From contig BJKQ01000002.1 of assembly GCA_006538405.1 (NCBI GenBank), positions 4,092,001 to 4,156,000 of the forward strand: 64,000 bases of DNA. Reading direction: 5' to 3'. This document shows positions 24,862 through 33,369 of the stretch, piece by piece (position 1 is the first letter of the stretch; the number at the start of each line of letters is the position of its first letter). Made by a program: the position numbers and the translations under genes. Source of the stretch: Hansfordia pulvinata. Its lineage: Eukaryota; Ascomycota; Sordariomycetes; Xylariales. The notes below the pieces were generated by a model, which saw only the letters and a list, made by a program, of their open reading frames with translations, ran no database searches and was not told where the DNA came from.

Positions 24862-25891
24862 GCCCGCCTTGGGCTCGAGCCAACAACCCGAGTACCCCCC
24901 GGTCGCACTAGGCTGGGCGCGGAACGCCGTTTGGGGCTTCTACACATGTCCCCAATCTCATCCGACCCGACTGGATTCGCTTCATGTTGGGAGTCGGGAA
25001 GGTCATTCTACCCACGATGCACTCACCTCGCGTGCCCAATTTCCCGGGCGATCGGGGTTGCTACGCTACTCTGTATTGGGAAAGGATATCGACCGAGCAA
25101 GGGACGAGAGCAGAGACAAACCCAGGAAGCCGGCCGTGTCCGTTCACGTCGTTGTAAATTTGTACCATCACCTCCGCCTGGCAGCCTCTCTTCGTCATAT
25201 TGATCTGGAAGACCACATGGAAGGTCGCCACCACCGCCATGCGCACATGCACATAGGCGCGCAGGGACGACGGCTGGGCTGCTCTGCGCGAGCTTATACA
25301 TGTACTATACCGTCGTGCATCATGTACTGTACCATAAAGAAAATTAGACCGATATCCAAGAATCGGATTGTGCCCCAAGACAGACAGGAGAATTCGTGGT
25401 GACACTGCGCAGTCAGTCCGCCGACCAAGGCGGCAGCTCGCACACATTCCGCGTCCCGGCACGGAGACATTTACGGAACCAGAGCAGCGACTTCACACCG
25501 AGGGCTAGAACCGGACATGGCGTGGCACATACAGTACGTGATCTCGCCATGCATGATTTCTTGGTGAAGTACTAGTGGTAGAACGCAACACATACGTGCG
25601 TCTTGTGATTGAGTCTATAGCTAGAGAAACGGGTATCTGTGTCATGGGCGACTCGAAATCATAAGTGGGAACTCCAGCTCCCGTGCTGCAACAACTCGCC
25701 GCCCCTTTCCCTCTAGTCAGAGGCGCGCCTCGCTCATGGCACATCCTCATCAACGGAAACTGCACTGCAAGACCGTGGTTGTACCCTGTGAGAGTATCGC
25801 ACTGGGACTGTAAGCCATTGGACACAGGCAACAGATGTCGCGCAATGGAGGGGTGCGACAGGTGCTCGGCCCTGTCATCGGATTAACCCCT
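24862..25891. other. Spacer, nothing supported
   Basis: About 1 kb between convergent units. Only short open frames are present. It probably holds the 3' ends of mL54 and of the minus-strand TAF7 transcript. Confidence 0.5.
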
Positions 25892-26536
25892 CTAGATTGC
25901 ATGTTGGAGCAGTTCTGTTAGACGGCCCACGCCATCCGTGTCCGACTGCGGTTCTGCATGCGGCTGCGGCCTAGGTTCCAGCTCCGTAATGCACTCCAGC
26001 ACAGGATGCGTCACGCTCTCAGACTCTGGCTCTTCCACGAGCCCTGTTTCGGCATCGGATCCGGACGCTGACGCTGACGCCGACTCGCTCTCGGCATCTT
26101 CGTTCTCCTCGGAGTCTGAACTGGCCTCGAGTTGCTCAAGACTGGCTCGGGCCCTTTCCAAATTTTCCACAAGAATAGTCGTGTCAACACCGCGCCCCGT
26201 TGCGGCAGCAAGTTCCTGCTCCCCCAGGAGCAGTGCTTTGGTGGCTTTGAGCTTTTCATAGCCCCTCTTCCCTTCAATGCCGTGCAACCTGAAGAAAGCA
26301 TAGACCTCCTGTTGGAGCTCATGAGCCTGCGCTTCAGCCTGCAATCGCGCGCTTGGCTCGAGATTGCCCCTGGATGCTTCCTGGCTTGCGGAGGTGTAGG
26401 CAGCGACTCGGGTCTCTAGCCCGATGAGTAAAGTTTGAACATGTTCCAACGTGCCCCAGCCGCGGCTTGCTGGACCGGTCTGCTGTTGTTGGTGGTTTCC
26501 TGCCTCTTGGCTCTCCCCCTGGCAGACGGGATGCTC
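25892..26536 (-). CDS. Met-less ORF in frame after the TAF7 stop
   Basis: Directly after the TAG of TAF7 (26537-26539) the same frame stays open for 214 codons to a TAG at 25892. It contains no ATG, so it cannot be started independently in the ordinary way. The conceptual product starts with a Gln/Gly-rich stretch, then has a helical, probably coiled-coil region (RLQAEAQAHELQQEVYAF near residue 65, then LENLERARASLEQLEA-like heptads). It ends in an acidic Ser/Glu/Asp tail, so composition is protein-like. I recognise no domain. It could be a C-terminal extension of TAF7 made by stop-codon readthrough or by splicing I could not identify, a 3' exon of another gene, or chance. Confidence 0.4.
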   Translation of the reverse strand, partial: EHPVCQGESQEAGNHQQQQTGPASRGWGTLEHVQTLLIGLETRVAAYTSASQEASRGNLEPSARLQAEAQAHELQQEVYAFFRLHGIEGKRGYEKLKATKALLLGEQELAAATGRGVDTTILVENLERARASLEQLEASSDSEENEDAESESASASASGSDAETGLVEEPESESVTHPVLECITELEPRPQPHAEPQSDTDGVGRLTELLQHAI

Positions 26537-28159
26537 CTAGTCTTCATCCACCATGCCAAGGGCCGCCTTCTTGATGGCAATCTCCTTCTTGTAGCTGTCG
26601 ATGCTCTTCTTCAGGCGACTCTTCAAGATGGGGTTGCTTTGCGCGTTGTAATTCGACTCGGCTTCTTGAAGCTGGTGTTCGTAGTTGCGCAGGTCCGACA
26701 ACTTTTCTTTGCGCTCCTTGTCTGCGGTCTTGTGGTCCTCGTCGTCGTCATCATCGTCATCGTCGTCCTCGTCTTCTTCAGACACCTCGCTGTCTTCCTC
26801 TTCAGAAGCCGGGCCTTCCGCGTCTGCCACAGCAGGCGTCGTAGGATCAACGGTGACAGGGGTCGTGGCTTCAAGCTGCGTAACAGGCGTGGCGGCCGCG
26901 GTCTCGGTGGTGCCGAGTTCGGCGTGCAGCTCGGCCAACAAGTCATCCTCAACTTCAGCACCATCCATGTCCGTCTCGTCGTCACCCGCACGGGGGAAGT
27001 AACCGTCAGCTTCTTCTTCGCCTTCGGCATCTTCCTCCTCATCGTAACCGGCATCGGCATCGGCATCGGCGTCGGCGTCGGCGTCGGCATCAGCATCGCC
27101 CTCCTCTACCCAGTCAACGGTCGTCTCGAGAGCCTTGGCGTCGTCTTCCAGTAGTTTCTTAAGCGTGGCGGCCTTGGTCTTCCACTGTTTCTCGGTCATG
27201 TTCTTGCGGAATCGGCGGTTCTCGGCATCGTGCATGGGCGGGGTGAGGCCATGAGGCCACTTGAAGTCATTCTTGACAGCCATGGCGGGCAGGGGAATGG
27301 TTCTGGCCTCGGCGTCGTTGCGCACCTCGGCGAAGCAGAGGAGCATTTCGACGAGGTCCGAATTCTTCATCATGGTTTTGCGATCCCATGTCTTCATGGT
27401 TTCCGTGATTGTCGGCAGGGTGACGAGAACAGCAGCATAGAGCTTGTTGTTGACGCCCACGACGGCGCGATGCTCTTTAGCGTCAATGAAGGTGACGGAG
27501 AAATCAGCACCGCCGTTTGCCTTGTGCAGGCCAATGGTGCCGTCGGCAATAGCCTTGCGGAGATACTCGGTAGATGGACCCGGGAGGGTGCGCAGGATGA
27601 AATGCTGCTCGCGGACGGGGTCTTCCTCCTTGTCACTCGCCTCGGAATCGTAGGCATCGCCAGGTGTGTGTTCGAGAACGTCGGGCTTGGGCTTCAACCG
27701 GATCGAGTTGACGCCGGCTCCACCTGGGAGGACGGTGACGGGACTGTTCTTGTTAGAGGGCTTGATTTTGATGAGTTTGGCTGGGCGGCCGGAGGCGGAG
27801 TCGGATCTGGAATGAGAAGGGTTTCGGGAGGCAGCCATGGGGCGATCCTCGTCGTCGCTATCGTGAGGGCGCTTCTGGGAGGCGGCCAGCTTGGCGGAGG
27901 GCTTGGTGGCCCTGCCGGCCTTGGTCTTGATGATGGGCGAGGCCTGTGAGGAGGGGGTGGTAGGAGTGCTGACGACACGGAACTTCTGCTTCTTCTTCTC
28001 ATCGGAGGGGGTGGGGCCGCCACCGCCGCCGATGGAGGCCTTGCGACTGGTGTTGAGCTTGAGGATCGGCCTTGGGGTATTTGCAGTGGTTGCCGGCGGG
28101 GGTGGCATTTCGCGGTCGATGTCGAGCTTCAGGGAGGGCTTCTGATCGGCGGGAGCCAT
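26537..28159 (-). CDS. TAF7: TFIID subunit TAF7 (TAFII55 domain)
   Basis: Single exon on the minus strand, 540 aa. The TAFII55 domain lies at about residues 183-290: EQHFILRTLP, a central HRAVVGVNNKLYAAVLVTLP, then TITETMKTWDRKTMMKNSDL and MLLCFAEV. These are the family's hallmark segments. The product is a TFIID subunit that binds TAF1 and checks its acetyltransferase activity during promoter binding. The N-terminal 180 residues are Pro/Ser/Lys-rich. After the domain come an Asp-Ala dipeptide run (about 354-372, coded by a GAT/GCC repeat) and long acidic stretches. The C-terminus is a basic helix ending KKAALGMVDED, which looks like a natural end. The ATG at 28159 follows an open stretch without an earlier ATG. 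The gene is divergent to the TAF3-like gene 3.2 kb away. Confidence 0.92.
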   Translation of the reverse strand: MAPADQKPSLKLDIDREMPPPPATTANTPRPILKLNTSRKASIGGGGGPTPSDEKKKQKFRVVSTPTTPSSQASPIIKTKAGRATKPSAKLAASQKRPHDSDDEDRPMAASRNPSHSRSDSASGRPAKLIKIKPSNKNSPVTVLPGGAGVNSIRLKPKPDVLEHTPGDAYDSEASDKEEDPVREQHFILRTLPGPSTEYLRKAIADGTIGLHKANGGADFSVTFIDAKEHRAVVGVNNKLYAAVLVTLPTITETMKTWDRKTMMKNSDLVEMLLCFAEVRNDAEARTIPLPAMAVKNDFKWPHGLTPPMHDAENRRFRKNMTEKQWKTKAATLKKLLEDDAKALETTVDWVEEGDADADADADADADADAGYDEEEDAEGEEEADGYFPRAGDDETDMDGAEVEDDLLAELHAELGTTETAAATPVTQLEATTPVTVDPTTPAVADAEGPASEEEDSEVSEEDEDDDDDDDDDEDHKTADKERKEKLSDLRNYEHQLQEAESNYNAQSNPILKSRLKKSIDSYKKEIAIKKAALGMVDED

Positions 28160-28880
28160 GGCTGGTGCAGGCGACGCCAAATAGGTTGGGATGAGGTGAG
28201 GTGATCGATGGTACAGTACAGGGCGACAGGTGATGGCTCAGTAACGGGAGGCGAGACGAGCAGGGTCTGTTCATCGAGAAGCTCAGTCGAGCAAGACCGC
28301 GTCGCGCCGCGCTGGACTCTGGAGGGTGGTTTCCTATCCGGGCGCGAAGATCATGGTGAGGATGATGCTGAATGGACTGTAGGGCGCGAATGGACGAGGG
28401 TGAGCCGAGTGGTGTGTTTGATTGCACCCAGCGTGAGACGGGCACCGGGCGACAGCAAGGTCGAATCAAGCCACAAGAGTTGCGATCATCGGTCGGCGAT
28501 GGATACAACGGGGCCAGGGCCGGGAGTTGGTGCGGGATGGGATGTTAAACGCTGACTGAATACGGCACATTGGATGGGCTCGGCGCAGAGGCGTCATGTA
28601 CGTACCTTCCGCCTTACCTCGCGCGCAACACGCGTCCACCTGCAGTGAGGTCAGACTTCAACTCATTAGGAGTGGAGGCTTGGTACAGAGGTATCTTCCT
28701 AGCTCAGAAATGCTTGCCCCACTGAAGCCAGGGCGGGTCACAGCAGGGCTGGATGATGGGTACGAGTACTTGGGTACATCTGGATCTCTCAGAGAATATA
28801 TGCATCTATCCGTTAGCTCGTCCAAGTCCATCGTGCACCTTGGACATGTACCTTGAACTCTCACTTACACGACTTACACG
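28160..28880. other. TAF7 upstream region
   Basis: Ordinary CpG-containing DNA with TAF7 promoter sequence next to the gene. A TACGAGTACT half-palindrome lies near 28760. CpG-bearing sequence stops abruptly after the CG at 28879-28880, where the CpG-null island begins. No gene is seen. Confidence 0.6.
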
Positions 28881-29211
28881 GCCTACACCAACCATCTAAG
28901 GGCACAGGCTCACATGGTGATTCCTTAGCAAGCATCCTGCCTGGCACATACACACTCTTCTTGAAGAAAGATGTCACTGGCTGGACCTAGTCAAGTGGTG
29001 CTAAGCAAGGCATGCATCTCATTGTTCCAATTAATCTATCTTTGGAAGCATCTGATTCTCATCATCAATCATTCATCTCATAATACAAGCAAAAGGGTGC
29101 TGGGCCTGCTTTCAATCCATCTCTTCATCCATCTGTGCCTATCTCTGGTGCTTTCCAGAAGACACTTTGCTGAAAAACATGCTCTGGGATGTGTTGGGTT
29201 GACCTGTGCCA

Positions 29212-30204
29212 TCACTGGGGAGCCTGGTACTGAGTCTGCTGAAGGAAAGCCTGGAGGCCTTCATCATCCTCCACAAAGAGGCTGTCATCTTGAACCATCT
29301 GCACTGGGGCAGTCTGAATCATCATCCTAGCAGTGTCCTCCAGGCTCATCCCTTGTTGGGCTACAGGGAATCGAAGCTGAAAAGTAGCCTCTTCATAAGG
29401 GTACTCTCCCTGGTCAAGCTCAGGATAGTCAGAGTGCACTTGGGGCTGCAAATTGAAATCTTGATATTGCCAAGCTTGAGCATGGTCCTCATGGCCAGTT
29501 TGGTAGTTGAACTGACCCATACCCATGATGGGTTGCATGCCAGCCTGGGTCCTCTGAGCTTGCTGCAGCTCCATGTCCAGCTGAGCCTGCTGGCTTGGGT
29601 AGAGCTGCTGGTTGGGCTGGTGGGAAGGTTGCTGATTGTCTGTGCCTGTCTGAGGGTGCTCATGCAGCTGAAGCAGCTGGCTTGGCTGCTTGGAGGCCTG
29701 GGACTTGGCTGCTTGAGCCTTCTGGCTCTTCTGGCCTGGCTGACTCTTCTTCTTCTTCTTCAATGATTTGTGGCTGCTACTGTGATGAATAAACCCCCAG
29801 TCAGCCTGGAAACCTTGGGATATGGAAGATGATGAAGCACTGCTTGGACTGAGTACTTACTTGATGATGCCTTTGCCAGTTCTGGTATGATCAATGATGT
29901 GGCGGGATTTTCCTCTGTAGTTATGGACTCTTCTCTCATGTCTGTCCACCTGCTCCTTGGAGTCAAATCTCTTGCCACAGTCCTTGCAGAACCAGTCCCC
30001 AAGATCAGTGCTCATTGCCTGAGCATAAGCACTCTCAGACTTGTGCTTTTTTGACCTGTGGGAGCCAATGTCATGTTTGGAATTTTTTGTGATGGCACCA
30101 CAGATGGTGCCATCCTTGTCAGTGATCTGACATGTGACAAAAGCAGGCTCAGCTGGCTCAGGAGTATTCTCCTTGCTGTTGGTGTTGGCTGCTTTGGGAG
30201 GCAT
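29212..30204 (-). CDS. C2H2 zinc-finger protein of the CpG-null island
   Basis: Two exons on the minus strand, 30204-29861 and 29779-29212, giving 303 aa. The intron (29780-29860) has GTAAGT and CACAG ends and removes an in-frame TAA. The N-terminal third has a non-canonical Cys/His cluster (CQITDKDGTIC...HDIGSHRSKKH) and then a standard C2H2 finger with C73, C76, H89 and H94, followed by a basic stretch. After the splice come a Lys/Ser/Gln-rich linker and a Gln/Pro-rich region with an acidic, hydrophobic end. This is the layout of a sequence-specific transcription factor with an activation domain. I recognise no named family. Codon use differs sharply from its neighbours: almost every Arg is AGA/AGG, and the only two CpG in the coding region are in Arg codons (RHII and QLRF). 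No stops or frameshifts are present. Confidence 0.82.
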
Positions 30205-30310
30205 TGTCAGGAGGCTTGAGTGGGTGATGGGCTGTGAGAAAGTGTGTGTGGTTGTGAGGGAGAGTGTACTTTGGGGAGTACTTGGGTGATGAAGAGGGTG
30301 ATGTTTGTAT

Positions 30311-30334
30311 CCGGAGTATGCAACTGCCGGAGAG
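30311..30334 (-). promoter_or_regulatory. Paired CCGGAG motif near the transcription start
   Basis: Two copies of CCGGAG (plus-strand reading, around 30311 and 30327) lie 20-45 bp downstream of the TATA box of the zinc-finger gene. They hold two of only seven CpG left in the island. Retention at a repeated motif suggests, but does not prove, a constrained binding site. Confidence 0.4.
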
Positions 30335-30350
30335 TGTGATGGGGGCCCTG

Positions 30351-30358
30351 CATTTTAT
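30351..30358 (-). promoter_or_regulatory. TATA box of the island zinc-finger gene
   Basis: The minus strand reads CTATAAAATG here, about 150 bp upstream of the ATG at 30204. Spacing suits a leader of about 110-120 nt. Confidence 0.6.
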
Positions 30359-30910
30359 AGGGAAAAAGGATGGGGCTGCCTGAACAGAATCAGCCAGCCT
30401 GGGTGCCTTGCTCACTGGGCTCACTGACTGTAGCACTGCACATGACTGCTGCCCCAGATGACCAATCAGAAGTGGAACTGGTGGTTTGGCTGTTTGCATG
30501 TCTCCCTGGGTAACCAACTTGCTGGGTGTGCATTGAATGTGAATAGGGACATATGTGAGGGAGCACAATGCAACATGGCACGGGCTTGGCTTGGTGCCTG
30601 CCTTGATGGGTTTGTGTCACTGGGGTTACCTTAGGTCACCTTCACTGGAGCTGTCAGCCTGCAGGCTTTGCCTGGCCCAGCTGGCTCAGCCACTGTAAGG
30701 GAGCCCTCAGGTGCCTCCACCAGGTGAGGAGTGACAGCCCAGTGGAACATTGGACAGAAGCTGTAGCAGGCACTCACATACATCCATTCACAGCACTCAA
30801 TTTAGAGAGCCCCCAAAGCACTGCAGGTGCAGGTGACAGCTGAGCCCGGCACCCTCAGGGCCACCTCCACTACAGCACTGGGCTCCCAGCTGGAGCAGAG
30901 CCCTCACTCC

Positions 30911-30950
30911 CAGTGAGCTCCACTGTCACACAGTGAGCTCCACTGTCACA
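30911..30950. repeat. 20-bp tandem repeat inside the CpG-null island
   Basis: Two perfect adjacent copies of CAGTGAGCTCCACTGTCACA at 30911-30930 and 30931-30950. The unit itself is partly palindromic (CAGTG...CACTG). Confidence 0.95.
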
Positions 30951-31046
30951 GCACCACCAAGGGAGCTTGCAGCCCACCACCTATCCACCACCCACGCCCA
31001 CCACCCACACTGGAGTCATAGCTTGTAGGTAGGTACCCTCCTCCAG

Positions 31047-31309
31047 CGCTCTTGATCCCACCTACAACGACACCTTCACCTCGGGTTTGCGGCCTCGAAC
31101 GCCATCACCACCAGCACCACCGAAAAAAAGACGCCTTCACGCCCCTTCGTGCGCCGCATCTGCTCGCCTCGACTTGCGATCTCCTATTCCCCCCCCCCCC
31201 CCCCCTGTCTCGACTCCTGCCGACGGGGAGGCAGGCTGCTGCCGCTGCACCTGTCGCCCCTCCTGCGCGCCCGCCGCCGCCGCCCTTGTCCCGCGGTTTC
31301 GTTCGGTCG

Positions 31310-31353
<44 letters not shown>

Positions 31354-31399
31354 ACAGCAGCACACCCTCGCAAAGCCTCTTTCTCATACCGCGCCCCCC
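31047..31399 (+). promoter_or_regulatory. Pyrimidine-rich promoter/leader of the TAF3-like gene
   Basis: The stretch contains a run of about 17 C (31189-31205) and a CT microsatellite (about 31315-31352), followed by the ATG at 31400. Pyrimidine tracts just upstream of the start are common in core promoters of filamentous fungi. The homopolymer lengths may be unreliable. Confidence 0.5.
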
Positions 31400-32324
31400 A
31401 TGGCCTCGGCCTACGCCGCCTCGTCGGCCCACCGCGCGCACACGGCCTCGGAGCTGCACCTCGCCCTGCTGCGCCCGGCCGTCCTGCAGATCCTGCGCGC
31501 CCAGGGCTACTACTCGAGCACCTCGGCCACCGTCGACGCCCTGACCGAGATGACCGGCCACTTCATCTCGGCCATCGCCCGCCAGACCGCCCTCCACGCC
31601 TCCCAGAACAGCCCCCTCACCGGCAGCCCCTCCCTCGTCGACGTCCGCATGGCCCTCGAGGACTGCGGCGCCCTGTGGCCCGACCGCGACCTCGCCGTGC
31701 CCCTGCCCTCCCGCCCCCCGACGCCGACCCCGCCGCCGACCCCGCCGACGACGTCCGCGGCGTCGACGAGTTCGTCCGCTGGGCCAAGGGCCCCAAGAAC
31801 CTGCGCATCCGCCGCGTCGCCGGCATCCAGGCCCCCGCCATCGGCGACGACGGCGTCGAGCAGGAGCGCGAGACTGACTACCTGAGCTGTGAGTAGCCTC
31901 CTCCTTCCTCTTTCCGCGCACACGTTGTCACCCCCTCCCATGTCTCAAACGCACAACACAATGTGATTACCTCCGATCCCGCAAAACCAAAAGGAAGAAA
32001 GAGAAGAAAGGCTGATCGATCTCCCCTTCTCCTCCCCTCTTTCTAGCTCTCAAGAAGCGGCATAACAAGGGCGACCAGGAGGACTCCAAGTACGCCGGCA
32101 CCATCCTGGGCTGCAGCATCGACCACGGCGAGGTCACGGTCGAGGGCGGCAAGGCCGACACGCTGCAGGCCTGGGCCCGCATGATGCGCGACGCCTCGGT
32201 CAGGTCCCCCGACGAGCTGCGCCGCGGCGACGACGACGGCGACGACCGCCCGCCCAGCTCCGGCCTCAGCTCCCTCAACGACGCCGACGTCGGGGACATG
32301 GACATGATGGACGTCGCGACGTAG
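31400..32324 (+). CDS. TAF3-like TFIID subunit (histone-fold), with apparent frameshift
   Basis: Two exons, 31400-31888 and 32047-32324. The first 85 residues form a Bromo_TP-type histone fold: LHLALLRPAVLQILRAQGYY, then VDALTEMTGHFISAIARQTA and VDVRMALEDCGAL. A later block, GVDEFVRWAKGPKNLRIRRVA, is what I expect in fungal TAF3, and the acidic C-terminus ends DMDMMDVAT. It would pair with TAF10 in TFIID. TAF8 or another Bromo_TP protein is the main alternative. In the frame of the ATG, translation leaves the conserved frame at a C6 run (31714-31719); one more C would join the histone fold to the conserved block (255 aa in total). The splice joins ..DYLS to SLKKRHNKG in the restored frame. 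Confidence 0.75.
31714..31719 (+). other. Apparent -1 frameshift in C6 run of the TAF3-like gene
   Basis: The codons CGC CCC CCG ACG leave the conserved frame, which continues GAC GCC GAC one base back. The geometry, C CCC CCG, is the same as at the mL54 site. One missing C in a run of seven explains it. Confidence 0.8.
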
Positions 32325-33369
32325 CGGGTTCGGTGCTGGCGAGCTCGCATCGCGTGCGCGGCGGCGGGACCCCCCATCGCTGTTGCCACTCGACCACGTC
32401 TCTCTGAGTTTCCTCCCTACCACCATCCCCTTTTTCGGTGCCTCGCCCAGTCGCCTGCGATACCCGCGCGACGGCAGAAGGCTGTTTTTGTAAAACTTGC
32501 ATAGCCCCGGCGTTCCGGTTTAGACCCATTTCTCTCTCTCTCTCTCTCTTTTACATGTCTCTCTTCCGCCCTCTTGAAAGCAGGAAGAAGAAAAACAGCC
32601 CATTCTCCGCGGCTCTTGTACATAAGCCTTAACGCGTAGCATCAGAGCGGGGGAGCTGGAGGTTGATATCTCCCCCAGCGGAAGGAAGAAAAGCAGCTCG
32701 GTGGCTCCCATCGCTGCGTGGCACCTTGGAAGAAGAATGCAGAAGTGTAGCTCTACCAGACGGTCGGCCGACCCTCTTTCCACGCCACTCCTCGCCTCGT
32801 CCTCGTCATGCTGCTCGATTGCGTGACACTGTGAGACAAGCCCCGGGGCCACACTGACGGGATATTACAGGGCAAAACAGGAAGCGAAACTCGCGCCAGA
32901 ACAATGCGCTCAGGCACACACAGGCAGCCGGGCGGGCGTGTCGCCGCGTGCGCAGCAAACCGACAAGAGCGAGGCACGCTTTCCCGAGTGGCAGCCTGGG
33001 TCTGCCAAGCCTGTTGTGTGCAGTACTAAGACGCAGGGTGATGGCTCCGTGTGGACGCGCGGGCCCCCCTTATGACATGACGCTCTCACGCATGAGTTTC
33101 CACGAGCAACCGGGTCAGGGGAGATGGAAGTAGTAATGACGGCGCAGTGGCCCTGTATTCGGTCCGGGGTATGATGATATATGTCAAAAAAGAGAAAGAA
33201 AGAAAATTTCGCCCAAAACCCCTGCACGGAAAGGAGAAGCGAGTGTAAATGCTCTGAGAACCCCGTGTCGCTGTGTAGAATATGCAAAGCCCAGTGTGCT
33301 TCCCTCGGAAAGACCATCACTTTGCCACCCAACTCATCTCCGACCAGACAAATGGGAAAAGAGCCACGA
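32325..33369. other. Spacer between convergent genes
   Basis: About 1 kb that must hold the 3' UTRs of the TAF3-like gene (plus) and the F-box gene (minus). A CT run lies at about 32531-32549. No further gene is seen. Confidence 0.55.

Larger units (their letters stand above)
28881..31046. other. CpG-null island between TAF7 and TAF3-like genes
   Basis: By direct reading this 2166-bp stretch holds only 7 CpG, although C and G together make up about half of the bases; about 130 would be expected by chance at that composition. TpG and CpA are abundant. The flanks on both sides return at once to normal, high CpG density. The island contains an intact spliced gene (29212-30204), its TATA box, and about 680 bp of further CpG-poor noncoding DNA upstream. 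I found no terminal inverted repeats or target-site duplication. The right edge abuts a GTAGGTAGGTACC word. Confidence 0.9.

Noticed and set aside
28881..31046. CpG-null island as a classical RIP-mutated transposon
   Set aside because: RIP leaves TpA excess and stops and depletes CpA; here CpA is common, the gene is intact, and no terminal repeats or transposase were found.
31087..31896. Alternative 269-codon frame across the TAF3-like gene
   Set aside because: Only its last 50 codons carry the conserved TAF block; its start is Arg/Pro noise, so it is the downstream half of the frameshifted gene, not a gene of its own.
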